A stretch of 64,000 bases of DNA from Marisediminitalea oceani (GTDB taxonomy: Bacteria; Pseudomonadota; Gammaproteobacteria; Enterobacterales; Alteromonadaceae), in assembly GCF_003731635.1 (NCBI RefSeq), contig NZ_RCUA01000065.1, positions 35,000-98,999 of the forward strand, in the 5' to 3' direction. Every line of letters starts with the position of its first letter. Position 1 is the first letter of the stretch. Positions 1 to 8,545 of this stretch are shown here, one piece after another. A program made the position numbers and the translations under genes. Below the pieces are notes generated by a model. It searched no databases and was not told where the DNA came from. It worked only from the letters and a program-made list of their open reading frames with translations.

Positions 1-87
1 TGATCTAAGTCGTTTTGACTCACTCTGAGAGGGTAAACTTCTATGCGGATTGGTATAAACCTTTGATCACAATCAGGAGCATACCGG

Positions 88-1443
88 GTGCGAGTGTTGA
101 ATGTATTACTGCTACTGGGCGGTTTAGCCGTATTTAACAGTCAGGCGGCACCGGCCGATGAACTACTCTCATTGCGCGAGCGCGCACAAGTGCAGGATAC
201 CTTGCTGGCAAAGCGGGTTGAGCAGCTCTTACCCCAGTTAATGGCCCGCAGCGGCATCGACATGTGGCTTATGATTAGCCGCGAGTACAATGAAGACCCG
301 GTATTACGCACCTTCCTGCCGGCAGACTGGCTGCAAACCGCCAGACGCACCACTATTCTGGTTATCGCCAGGGATGATCAGGGCAAGGTGCATACGCTGG
401 CGGTAGCGCCTTACAAGGTGGGGAGTATGTTTGAACGAGCCTGGGATAAATCTGCGCAGCCGGATCAGTGGCAGGCTCTGAATGCGATTATTGAACGTTT
501 TGATCCCAAGTCTATTGGCGTAAACCAGTCCGAAATCTGGGCCCATGCCGATGGTCTTACCGTTACCGACCGCGCCAGTTTAATGGCCGAACTGCCGGAA
601 AAATACCAGTCGCTGGTGGTATCGGCGGAAGCGCTGGCCGTTGGCTGGCTGGAAACCCGCATTGATGCCGAGATTGCCCACTACAAGAAAATGGTCGCGG
701 TCGCCCATCAGATAATTGCCGAAGGCTTTTCAGCCAAAACTATCACGGTAGGTAAAACCACCACCGACGATTTGGTGTGGTGGTTCAGAGAGCGGGTAGC
801 GGAACTGAAGCTATCGACCTGGTTTCATCCGTCTGTCTCCTTGCAGCGAAGCGATAATCAGCGCTTCGATCATGAAGCTACGTTTGACGATGATAAGGCC
901 GAGGTCATTATGCCCGGTGATTTGCTGCACGTGGATTTTGGCATTACCTATCTGGGCCTTAATACCGATACACAGCAGCATGCTTACATTTTAATGCCTG
1001 GCGAGAGTAGCGCGCCTGAATACCTGCAGCAGGCGCTGCAAAAAGGCAATCAGTTACAGGATATCTTTACCGGTGAGTTCGCCGCAGGCCGCACTGGTAA
1101 CGAGGTATTGGCAAGCAGTTTAGCCAAAGCAAAAGCGGCGGGATTAAAACCGACTATTTATACTCACCCGTTGGGTTATCACGGCCATGCAGCAGGCACC
1201 ACACTGGGTATGTGGGATAAGCAGGGCGGTGTACCGGGCGACGGTGATTACCCGCTGCATATGAATACTGCCTACAGTATTGAGCTGAATAACGCGGTGA
1301 TGGTGGAAGCCTGGGGCAAAGAAATTCGCATTATGCTGGAAGAGGACGCGTTTTTTGATGACACCGGCGTCTGGTATCTGGACGGGCGACAGACCCGCCT
1401 GATAGAAATCCCCTCGCGCTCAGTGTTTACGCATCAGTTTTAA
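88..1443 (+). CDS. Exported M24 family metallopeptidase (Xaa-Pro aminopeptidase-like)
   Basis: A 451-aa protein of the creatinase/aminopeptidase P (M24) fold, expected to cleave Xaa-Pro bonds with a two-metal centre. The N-terminus (residues 1-21, ending SQAA) is a typical signal peptide, so it probably acts in the periplasm. The five M24 metal ligands can be placed: Asp in HVDFG, Asp in LNTDTQQ, His in THPLGYHGH, Glu in SIELNN and Glu in IMLEED. The start is GTG, chosen because AGGAG lies 9 bases upstream and the signal peptide begins there. It is followed after 23 bp by a second M24 gene, so the two probably form an operon. Exact substrate is not readable from sequence. Confidence 0.85.
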   Translation: MRVLNVLLLLGGLAVFNSQAAPADELLSLRERAQVQDTLLAKRVEQLLPQLMARSGIDMWLMISREYNEDPVLRTFLPADWLQTARRTTILVIARDDQGKVHTLAVAPYKVGSMFERAWDKSAQPDQWQALNAIIERFDPKSIGVNQSEIWAHADGLTVTDRASLMAELPEKYQSLVVSAEALAVGWLETRIDAEIAHYKKMVAVAHQIIAEGFSAKTITVGKTTTDDLVWWFRERVAELKLSTWFHPSVSLQRSDNQRFDHEATFDDDKAEVIMPGDLLHVDFGITYLGLNTDTQQHAYILMPGESSAPEYLQQALQKGNQLQDIFTGEFAAGRTGNEVLASSLAKAKAAGLKPTIYTHPLGYHGHAAGTTLGMWDKQGGVPGDGDYPLHMNTAYSIELNNAVMVEAWGKEIRIMLEEDAFFDDTGVWYLDGRQTRLIEIPSRSVFTHQF

Positions 1444-1466
1444 CATCCAAACAAGAAGAACGAGAT

Positions 1467-2744
1467 ATGGATAAACGTACATTTTTAAAATTAACCGGCT
1501 TAAGTAGCGTTAGTTTGTTGCTGGCCGGCAAGGCAGGCGCCGCAGAGCAGCGGGAAGAACTGGCTTCGCTGTCATCACTGGTAGGCGATTTGTCGCCTAT
1601 TTCTGCCAGTGAAAGACGCGCTCGAATTGCTAAGGCACAACAACTGATGGCACAACAAAACATCGATGCCATTGTTCTGGAACCCGGTGCGGCCATGGTG
1701 TACTTCACCGGTATTCAGTGGTGGCGCAGCGAACGGCTTACCGGCGTAGTGATCCCCGGGGAAGGTGAGATTGGCGTAGTGTGCCCGTTCTTTGAAGAGC
1801 CCAGTATCCGCGAATCCCTGGAAGTAGGCGATGACGTTCGGGTATGGCAGGAGCACGAGAGCCCATTTGAGTTAGTGACAAAAATCCTTGCCGATCGCGG
1901 TATTAAAAAGGGCGCCGTTGGTTTTGAAAACAGCGTACGCTTTTTTGTATCCGACGGGATCCTGAGTGCTAACCCACAGCTGCGTGCGGTAAGCGCCGAA
2001 CCGGTTACTCGCGGCTGCAGAATGATGAAGTCAGATCATGAGCTCAGGCTAATGCATAAAGCCAATGAAATCACCCTGGCGGCTTACGGCTACGTGTATA
2101 AACGCTTACGCAAAGGCATGTCGCAGGCCGAAGTCAAGAGCATGATGAATCAGGCCATGGTGGCGCTGGGAGGCAGCCGGCCGTGGAGCCTGGCACTGTT
2201 TAACGAGGCCAGTGCCTACCCTCATGGCACCCGTCAGCAGCAGGTCATCGGGGATGGCTCTGTGGTGCTGATGGATTGCGGTTGTGCGGTGCATGGTTAC
2301 CAGTCTGATATCAGCCGGACGTTTGTATTTGGTGAGCCTGATAAAAAGCAACAGCAGGTGTGGCAGACCGTACGTAAAGGGCAGGAGATTGCATTTGCGG
2401 CGGCGCAACTCGGTAAGCCTGCTGGCAGTGTGGACGATGCGGTGCGCGAACACTATACCGCGTTAGGTTACGGACCGGATTATGTGTTGCCAGGGCTATC
2501 TCATCGAACCGGTCATGGGATAGGTATGGAGGGGCACGAAAGTGTTAACTTCGTCAAAGGCGAAAGTACCCTGTTGCAAGCCGGCATGTGCTTTTCTAAT
2601 GAACCCGGCATTTATTTACCCGGCGAGTTTGGCGTGCGACTGGAAGATTGTTTATACATGACGCCTGATGGCCCGGCCTGGTTTACGTCACCACCAGAAT
2701 CTTTGGCCGACCCACTGGGTAAACTGGAGCCGCTGAAAGTTTAA
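1467..2744 (+). CDS. Exported M24 family metallopeptidase (Xaa-Pro dipeptidase-like)
   Basis: A 425-aa M24 peptidase and the second of a tandem pair. The N-terminus (DKRTFLKLTG followed by a hydrophobic stretch ending in AGA) resembles a Tat-type signal with KR in place of RR, so export of a folded metalloprotein is plausible but unproven. Metal ligands are visible: Asp in LMDCGC, Asp in YQSDISRT, His in TGHGIGMEGHE, Glu in SNEPGIY and Glu in RLEDCLY, in the usual C-terminal catalytic domain. Residues 40-170 correspond to the creatinase N-terminal domain. The two neighbours are different subfamilies of M24, not a recent duplication. Substrate unknown; a proline-containing peptide is the family expectation. 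Confidence 0.85.
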   Translation: MDKRTFLKLTGLSSVSLLLAGKAGAAEQREELASLSSLVGDLSPISASERRARIAKAQQLMAQQNIDAIVLEPGAAMVYFTGIQWWRSERLTGVVIPGEGEIGVVCPFFEEPSIRESLEVGDDVRVWQEHESPFELVTKILADRGIKKGAVGFENSVRFFVSDGILSANPQLRAVSAEPVTRGCRMMKSDHELRLMHKANEITLAAYGYVYKRLRKGMSQAEVKSMMNQAMVALGGSRPWSLALFNEASAYPHGTRQQQVIGDGSVVLMDCGCAVHGYQSDISRTFVFGEPDKKQQQVWQTVRKGQEIAFAAAQLGKPAGSVDDAVREHYTALGYGPDYVLPGLSHRTGHGIGMEGHESVNFVKGESTLLQAGMCFSNEPGIYLPGEFGVRLEDCLYMTPDGPAWFTSPPESLADPLGKLEPLKV

Positions 2745-2752
2745 AAATAAGT

Positions 2753-2782
2753 GGCAGGCGGCTACTGCCGCCAGCCGCTTTT
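2753..2782. terminator. Hairpin between convergent genes
   Basis: GGC-A-GGCGGC pairs with GCCGCC-A-GCC across a TACT loop, followed by GCTTTT. It sits just after the second M24 peptidase and just beyond the end of the converging small-peptide gene, so it can serve as terminator for the upstream peptidase pair. Confidence 0.6.
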
Positions 2783-2790
2783 AAACCTAC

Positions 2791-2979
2791 TTATTCCATC
2801 GGGGTTACCTTAAGCCCTACAAAAATGGAGTCGTCTTCCTTGTCGTCGGGAATGATCACCGGGCCTGGCATTGGTGCTGGCATGGGAATGGGATTCAGAC
2901 CCGGTAACGAGACTATCCCCGCACCGTTAACGTTAAGCAATTGGTGAGGCTGAAGTGAGGTAAGGGTTGTTTTGCTCAT
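2791..2979 (-). CDS. Small proline-rich peptide with double-glycine-like leader
   Basis: A 62-aa protein not assigned to a family. The first 22 residues end in LLNVNGAG, which resembles the GG/GA leader ends of class II microcins and related peptides exported by peptidase-containing ABC transporters. The remainder (PGLNPIPMPAPMPGPV, then an acidic IPDDKEDD patch) has a proline at nearly every second position and no cysteines. The gene is supported by a good GGAGA ribosome binding site 6-7 bases before the ATG and by its own intergenic space on both sides. No dedicated exporter is in the window. It lies between two exported Xaa-Pro type peptidases and a hybrid sensor kinase. The call as a real gene is firmer than the leader-peptide interpretation. 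Confidence 0.6.
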   Translation of the reverse strand: MSKTTLTSLQPHQLLNVNGAGIVSLPGLNPIPMPAPMPGPVIIPDDKEDDSIFVGLKVTPME

Positions 2980-3077
2980 GATTTTTCTCCGTGATTAAAA
3001 AATAAACTGCCAGCTCATAGTAGTGCCTGAGACGCACGATGAGAGCTGACAGGAAGACCGGAAAAAAGCCAGTATTG

Positions 3078-5900
3078 TCAGATGGTATAATCGGGGTTAA
3101 GCATCGCTAAAACGGTGTTGAGCAGAACTTTCTTGCGTAACGGTTTAGTGATGTAGGCGTTCATGCCAGCTTGCAGACACTCTTGTTTGTCCTGCACAGA
3201 AGCGTTAGCGGTACACGCCACGATGGGAATGTTCTTGTACTGCTCGCCTGCCTTGCCGGTGCGGATAGCATAGGTAGCAGCAAAGCCGTCCATTACCGGC
3301 ATGCGGCAATCCATCAGGACAAGATCGATATCATTGTTGGTTTTCAGTAAATCGATCGCGTGTTTGCCATCTTCGGCCGACAACACCGAAAGCCCTGCGT
3401 CCTGCAGCATATAAAAAGCTACCTCGCGATTAATTGGGTTGTCTTCTGCTATCAGGATGCGACCTGTTGGAGCCACCATCTGGTGGGACGGGATAAATGA
3501 CAGATCGGCATTCTTTGCAACGTCTTTGGCTGAGCCCTGCAGCAAGGCGAATAGCTCATGACGTAAAACCGGCTTATTGAGCTTATGAAAAGTTTTGTCA
3601 GGTAAAGCCTTAGCATCACTGGTAGCATTGCGTTCGGCAAGGATAGCCAGATTGGCGGGTAATAGCTCAACCAGGTGGGCCTGCTTTTTACTGTTTCTCC
3701 AGGCGCTGAATTCAGCCTGTAGCGCGTCATCAATAATCAGCCAGTCCATGTTGGGCGGCATTTTTTCACTGAACTCAGCCAGTGAGTCGAGCGAGTCAAT
3801 TAATACAAAGCGAACCTTCCAGACAGCTAATTGTTTACACAGTAATCGCGCCTGACTGTGCAGTGAACTCAACACGATAACGCCACCTACCTCCGGCAAT
3901 TGTTGCAGGCGTACCGGCGAAGATAAAGTTGCCGTGGCGATAAACTGACTGCCTTCATTGAGTTTACTGGTTACGGAGATTTTGCCTTTCATCATGTGAG
4001 TCAGGCGATGGACAATAGACAGCCCGAGGCCGGTGCCACCAAAGCGCCGGGTTGTGGATGAGTCGGCCTGGCTAAACGGCTTAAACAACACTTGTTGCTG
4101 GGCTTCGGTCATGCCTATTCCGGTGTCTTTCACGGTGATTTCAAGCAGAATATGTTCGCTGTCCAGCGGAATACCTCGCAGACTCAGGTGCACCTCCCCC
4201 TCGGCAGTAAATTTAATCGCGTTAGACAGTAAATTGGTTAGTACCTGCCCCAGGCGTACTTCATCGCCGGTAAGCCGGCTAAAGGGTAGGTCACTCAAAT
4301 CGACCTGGAGTTGTACAGGCTTTGTGCTCAGGTGAACTAATTGTTCCTCAACAATACGCTTAACCAGTAAATCTATTTCAACAGGCGCGTATTCCAGCTC
4401 CATTTTCTGCGCTTCGATTTTAGAAAAATCGAGAATATCGTTGATGATAGTAAGTAAGGCACTGGCACTGGTGCGGGCAAGCTCAAGGCGGCGTTGTTGT
4501 TGTTCGTCACAGGCGTGCTGAACCGCCAGCTGCAACATACCCATAATGCCATTCATTGGCGTGCGGATTTCATGACTCATGACGGCTAAAAACTCACTTT
4601 TAGCCTGATTGGCCTGTTCCGCTTCAGTTTTTGCCAGTTGCATTGCCAGTTCACTGGCCTTCACATTGGTAATGTCGGTAGCTACACCCAGAATAAAAGA
4701 TTGCCCCCGGGCATCCTCAAAGCGGACTTTCTTGGTCCACAGAGTACGGACTTCGCCGTTGGGAAACTGGATTTGCTCTTCGTTTTCTGAACTGCCTGAG
4801 GCAAAGGCCAGGATATCCATTCGCAAAAACTGCGCGGCTTCATCCTTGTTGTATTCCTCGACAGTTGTATAGCCAATTACGTTTTGCCGCTTCTCTGGCG
4901 GATAAAGTGAGATAAATCTATCGTTGGCCATCACAATGCGGTAATCGGTGTCTTTCACAAATAAATATACTGGCAGGTGGTCGAACATTAACTGCTGAAA
5001 ACTGGCCTTTTCGGCGAGCGCAATTTCGGTACGCTTTTTGTCATTAATATCCGTGTGGGTGCCCGCCATCAGCAAAGGTTCGCCCTTTTCGTTATAATCG
5101 GTAACCTTGCCCCGCTCGTGAAACCACTTCCATTCGCCGCTTTTATGCAGCATGCGGCATTCAAAATTGTAGAATTCTGTATGACCCTGCAGGCAATCGT
5201 GCAGTAGAGCTCTGGCTGTCTCGCGGTCTTCAGGGTGCATGGCATTAAACAGGGTATCTATCGACAGCGGGCCCAGCTCGTGAAGCTGGTAACCAAGCAT
5301 ATTCGCCCAACGGGCGTTGAGTTGCACGCGCTGGGAAGGGATCTCCCATTCCCAGGTGCCAGCTCCGGTAGCTTCTACAATAAAACCGAGACGTTTTTTC
5401 TTAATCAGCCTGGCCTGTAAAATGCGCTGCCGGGTAATGTGCTCACACAGGGTTGTGAGTATTTGTAAATAATGCTGCAGGCGATTAAACAGCTCTTCAT
5501 CGGTAGTAGTGCCAGCCTTTAGCATCACGCACAGGCTGAGTTCTATATTGAGTGGTTCACTGAATAAGGTAAGTGCTGCCAGTTCATCGTGACAAGGCAG
5601 GGCAAAGTCGAGAATACCGGCGGGACAATGCCAGCGACTCTCGGCCCTAAATTGCCCCAGCAAAGACTCGATAAAATCGCTATCGAGGGATTGCTCGGTG
5701 GTGAAATACAGCTGATTCCACAGCGAACGTGAATGACACAGCAGCACCGCACCATCCAGACTAAGGTGATCGGTGAGTGTTTGAAAAACAGGTGTAAGCT
5801 GGGCGGCTTCCTCTGCGGTCATGTCACTGGTTAACAGAGAATAGTCGTCGTCAACCAGATTGCTGTCTATGGGGGTACTTAGCATATCATCGAAAAACAC
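3078..5900 (-). CDS. Hybrid sensor histidine kinase with two PAS domains and receiver
   Basis: A 940-aa cytoplasmic-looking hybrid kinase with no clear membrane segments. Order: an N-terminal region of about 170 residues with no recognised domain; PAS domain about 175-290 with a PAC-type end (MAGTHTDI); second PAS about 300-420; HisKA with phospho-His in SHEIRTPMNG near 443; ATPase with N-box LLSNAIKF near 565, DTGIGM and GGTGLGLS; a degenerate receiver-like stretch about 690-770; and a C-terminal receiver (IAEDNPINR, phospho-Asp in LMDCRMPVMDG near 862). There is no HPt domain in the protein, so phosphotransfer would need an HPt partner elsewhere. Start is GTG with a weak ribosome binding site; an in-frame ATG at codon 6 is an alternative. 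Signal sensed is unknown. Confidence 0.9.
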   Translation of the reverse strand: MFFDDMLSTPIDSNLVDDDYSLLTSDMTAEEAAQLTPVFQTLTDHLSLDGAVLLCHSRSLWNQLYFTTEQSLDSDFIESLLGQFRAESRWHCPAGILDFALPCHDELAALTLFSEPLNIELSLCVMLKAGTTTDEELFNRLQHYLQILTTLCEHITRQRILQARLIKKKRLGFIVEATGAGTWEWEIPSQRVQLNARWANMLGYQLHELGPLSIDTLFNAMHPEDRETARALLHDCLQGHTEFYNFECRMLHKSGEWKWFHERGKVTDYNEKGEPLLMAGTHTDINDKKRTEIALAEKASFQQLMFDHLPVYLFVKDTDYRIVMANDRFISLYPPEKRQNVIGYTTVEEYNKDEAAQFLRMDILAFASGSSENEEQIQFPNGEVRTLWTKKVRFEDARGQSFILGVATDITNVKASELAMQLAKTEAEQANQAKSEFLAVMSHEIRTPMNGIMGMLQLAVQHACDEQQQRRLELARTSASALLTIINDILDFSKIEAQKMELEYAPVEIDLLVKRIVEEQLVHLSTKPVQLQVDLSDLPFSRLTGDEVRLGQVLTNLLSNAIKFTAEGEVHLSLRGIPLDSEHILLEITVKDTGIGMTEAQQQVLFKPFSQADSSTTRRFGGTGLGLSIVHRLTHMMKGKISVTSKLNEGSQFIATATLSSPVRLQQLPEVGGVIVLSSLHSQARLLCKQLAVWKVRFVLIDSLDSLAEFSEKMPPNMDWLIIDDALQAEFSAWRNSKKQAHLVELLPANLAILAERNATSDAKALPDKTFHKLNKPVLRHELFALLQGSAKDVAKNADLSFIPSHQMVAPTGRILIAEDNPINREVAFYMLQDAGLSVLSAEDGKHAIDLLKTNNDIDLVLMDCRMPVMDGFAATYAIRTGKAGEQYKNIPIVACTANASVQDKQECLQAGMNAYITKPLRKKVLLNTVLAMLNPDYTI

Positions 5901-5954
5901 GGGCTTTGAGCAAAGTATAGTGCAAAGTCGCGAACCCCCAAGTTCAAATGGAAA

Positions 5955-6809
5955 TTATCGTTCTCTTAATCGACGAGTAATGAAGTCTGCCAGTGTTCTG
6001 CTTACAACCGGGTGCTGGGTAGACTGAATAAACAGGCATACGTTGATCCCTCCCAGTGCCGGCAGGTTTTTGTGTTTCAGCTCCATCAGATTCGCCGGCA
6101 TACTGGAGCGCGCCAGCGCGGTGATGCCCAGACCCTGTTGAATCGCCGCTACCAGGCCGGATAAATCGGCGTTGGTGTAGCTTATCTTCCAGGCCGTGGT
6201 TTGTTGTTTAAGGTGGGTTATTACGCGACTACGATAAATACAGCCATCGGGCGCCAGCACCAGGGCAATATTGGGAGTGATGAGCGGATGAGCCGGATCG
6301 CCAACCCAGACTACCTCATCTTCCAGGATCACATCGCCATCGGTAGCTTGCTCCGGGTTAACCAGCGCGAGGATCATGTCAAAGTCATTTTGCCGCGAAG
6401 GGTGAAGCAGCTCGCGGCTCAGGGCTGAAGTCACCTCCAGCGATACATCCGGATAGCGTTTTGAGAACTCGCCAATCAGGCCAGGCAGCAAGGTTGAGGC
6501 AAACTCGTTAGGGATCCCTAACCGCATGCGGCCGCGTAACGGAGTGGGATCCAAACTACGAAAAATACTGTCGTTAAGCTCCAGCAGCTCCTTGGCTTTC
6601 GGGTACAGCCAGTTGCCGTCAGAACTCGGAAAATGCCGTTGACCCACTTTAGTGAACAGCTTTTTACCCAGCTGTTCTTCCAGTTTTTTTATCTGCAGGC
6701 TGATGGCAGGCTGCGAGCGCCCCAGCCATTGACCGGCCTTGGCATAGCCGCCTTGTTCAATGACACCAACAAAGGTGCGCAGGTTGTCGAGGGAGAGCTG
6801 CTTCATCAT
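5955..6809 (-). CDS. LysR family transcriptional regulator
   Basis: A 284-aa LysR-type regulator. The winged helix is at residues 5-64 ([19 protein letters not shown] followed by [15 protein letters not shown]), and the rest is a periplasmic-binding-like effector domain. It is divergent from gcvT with about 136 bp between the two coding starts, so control of the glycine cleavage operon is a reasonable guess. It does not look like enterobacterial GcvA at the N-terminus and may regulate itself or something else. Its ATG is preceded by weak Shine-Dalgarno sequence. Confidence 0.85.
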   Translation of the reverse strand: MMKQLSLDNLRTFVGVIEQGGYAKAGQWLGRSQPAISLQIKKLEEQLGKKLFTKVGQRHFPSSDGNWLYPKAKELLELNDSIFRSLDPTPLRGRMRLGIPNEFASTLLPGLIGEFSKRYPDVSLEVTSALSRELLHPSRQNDFDMILALVNPEQATDGDVILEDEVVWVGDPAHPLITPNIALVLAPDGCIYRSRVITHLKQQTTAWKISYTNADLSGLVAAIQQGLGITALARSSMPANLMELKHKNLPALGGINVCLFIQSTQHPVVSRTLADFITRRLRER

Positions 6810-6880
6810 AAAGATTAGTAATTCTGATATTTTACCTTATGTATATAAGCATTTTAAATGTATTCATAAGAATTTCCAAT

Positions 6881-6909
6881 TTGTTGTGATTGCCAGGCCT
6901 CCCTATACT
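6881..6909 (+). promoter_or_regulatory. Candidate sigma70 promoter of the gcv operon
   Basis: TTGTTG (6881-6886), 17-bp spacer, TATACT (6904-6909), 37 bp ahead of the gcvT ATG. Both hexamers and the spacing fit the sigma70 consensus well. No glycine riboswitch-like structure lies between it and gcvT; the leader is too short for one. Confidence 0.55.
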
Positions 6910-6945
6910 TTTATGCAATATCTTCACAATGTCGGGTTAGCCACA

Positions 6946-8040
6946 ATGAGCAGCGCAACTACACAACGCACCGCGTTATACAACAAGCACCTGGAATCAG
7001 GTGCCAAGATGGTCGATTTCCATGGCTGGGATATGCCGCTTCACTACGGGTCGCAAATCGAAGAACATCATATAGTTCGCCAGGCGGCGGGCATGTTTGA
7101 CGTGTCGCACATGACCATTGTTGATGTTACCGGCAGCCAGGCTAAAGACTATCTGCGTTACCTGCTGGCTAACGACGTTGATAAGCTTAAGGACAAAGGC
7201 AAAGCGCTATACAGCGGCATGTTGAACGACGATGGCGGCGTGGTTGATGATCTGATTGTGTATTATTTTGATGCTACTAACTACCGCATGGTGGTGAACT
7301 CGGCGACCCGCGAAAAAGACATGAACTGGCTGTTAAAGCAAACCGAAGGCTTTGACGTAACGGTTACCGAGCGTTCTGAATTTGCCATGATTGCAGTGCA
7401 AGGGCCGGAAGCCAAAGCCAAAGCTTCAGTGGTGTTCTCTAACGCCCAGAATGAAGCGGTAGAAGGCATGAAGCCGTTTTACGGTGTGCAGGCCGAAGAC
7501 CTGTTTATCGCTACCACCGGTTATACCGGTGAAGCCGGTTACGAAATTATGGTACCGGTAGAAAAAGCGCCTGAGCTGTGGCAGAGCCTGCTGGATGCCG
7601 GGGTTAAACCCAGCGGACTGGGCGCGCGCGATACGCTGCGTTTGGAAGCGGGCATGAATTTATATGGTCAGGACATGGACGAGACCATTTCGCCGCTGGA
7701 AGCGAACATGGGCTGGACCGTGACCTGGGAACCTGCCGACCGTGACTTTGTGGGTCGTGCAGCGCTTGAGGCGCAACGTGAACAGGGCACCCAAAAGCTG
7801 GTTGGCCTGGTGATGAAAGAAAAAGGCGTATTGCGCGCCGGACTGAACGTCAAAACAGCAGAAGGCGAAGCGGGCATTATCACTTCGGGTACCTTCTCAC
7901 CTACCTTAGGACATGCCATAGCCATGGCGCGTATTCCTGCGACTAACAGCAGCACCGTAGAGGTGGAAATGCGTAAAAAGTGGGTTAAAGTAGAAGTGGT
8001 TAAGCCCAGTTTTGTCCGCAATGGAAAAAGTGTTTTATAA
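6946..8040 (+). CDS. gcvT: Aminomethyltransferase, glycine cleavage T protein
   Basis: A 364-aa T protein, which is the same length as E. coli GcvT. It takes the aminomethyl group from lipoyl-GcvH and passes a C1 unit to tetrahydrofolate, releasing ammonia. The family start [20 protein letters not shown], the MFDVSHM motif, the GYTGEAGYE segment and [14 protein letters not shown] are all present. The open frame extends further upstream, but the start at [13 protein letters not shown] matches the family length and lies downstream of the candidate promoter, so it is preferred. gcvH follows after 26 bp. Confidence 0.97.
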   Translation: MSSATTQRTALYNKHLESGAKMVDFHGWDMPLHYGSQIEEHHIVRQAAGMFDVSHMTIVDVTGSQAKDYLRYLLANDVDKLKDKGKALYSGMLNDDGGVVDDLIVYYFDATNYRMVVNSATREKDMNWLLKQTEGFDVTVTERSEFAMIAVQGPEAKAKASVVFSNAQNEAVEGMKPFYGVQAEDLFIATTGYTGEAGYEIMVPVEKAPELWQSLLDAGVKPSGLGARDTLRLEAGMNLYGQDMDETISPLEANMGWTVTWEPADRDFVGRAALEAQREQGTQKLVGLVMKEKGVLRAGLNVKTAEGEAGIITSGTFSPTLGHAIAMARIPATNSSTVEVEMRKKWVKVEVVKPSFVRNGKSVL

Positions 8041-8066
8041 CAATTTAACGAAGAGCAGGAATACAC

Positions 8067-8459
8067 ATGAGTACTATCCCAAATGATTTACGTTACGCGG
8101 CGTCACACGAGTGGGTTCGCCCCGAAGGTGACGGAGTTTTTACCATTGGTATCACTGAACACGCGCAGGATTTATTAGGTGATATGGTATTTGTTGATTT
8201 ACCGGATGTGGGTGATCAGGTAAATGCCGGCGACGACGTGGCAGTAGCTGAATCGGTAAAAGCCGCATCAGACGTTTACACCCCAATCACCGGCGAAGTA
8301 CTGGCGGTAAACGAAGAACTTGAAGACTCACCTGAGCTGGTTAACTCAGACCCATTTGGTGACGGCTGGTTATTTAAAATCAAGGCCGACGATGTGGCTG
8401 AAGTGGACGAGCTGCTCGACGCTGAAGGCTACGCCGCCAGTATCGAGGACGACGAATAA
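8067..8459 (+). CDS. gcvH: Glycine cleavage system H protein
   Basis: A 130-aa lipoyl carrier protein that shuttles the aminomethyl intermediate between GcvP, GcvT and the shared lipoamide dehydrogenase. The lipoylation lysine lies in [11 protein letters not shown] (around residue 65), in the normal position of the hammerhead beta fold. AGCAGGA-like ribosome binding sequence is visible before the ATG. It is followed by a strong hairpin before gcvP, so H and P levels may be uncoupled. Confidence 0.97.
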   Translation: MSTIPNDLRYAASHEWVRPEGDGVFTIGITEHAQDLLGDMVFVDLPDVGDQVNAGDDVAVAESVKAASDVYTPITGEVLAVNEELEDSPELVNSDPFGDGWLFKIKADDVAEVDELLDAEGYAASIEDDE

Positions 8460-8483
8460 GTCTGACGTTACAACATTGATAAT

Positions 8484-8517
8484 AAAGGGGCGGTATTGGC
8501 CCCTTTGTTTATTCTTT
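8484..8517 (+). terminator. Intrinsic terminator/attenuator between gcvH and gcvP
   Basis: AAAGGGGC (8484-8491) pairs perfectly with GCCCCTTT (8499-8506) around a 7-base loop, followed by a T-rich tract (GTTTATTCTTTTTA). It is placed 25 bp after the gcvH stop and 40 bp ahead of gcvP, so read-through would set gcvP expression unless gcvP has its own promoter. Confidence 0.7.
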
Positions 8518-8545
8518 TTACTCTATTGCAGATGCTTAACGAATT

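Noticed and set aside
1467..2744. Tandem duplication of the first M24 gene
   Set aside because: The two proteins share the fold but have different metal-site contexts and signal types; they are not recent copies.
6810..6945. Glycine riboswitch ahead of gcvT
   Set aside because: Only about 136 bp lie between the LysR and gcvT starts, with a promoter inside, and no tandem aptamer-like pairing was seen.
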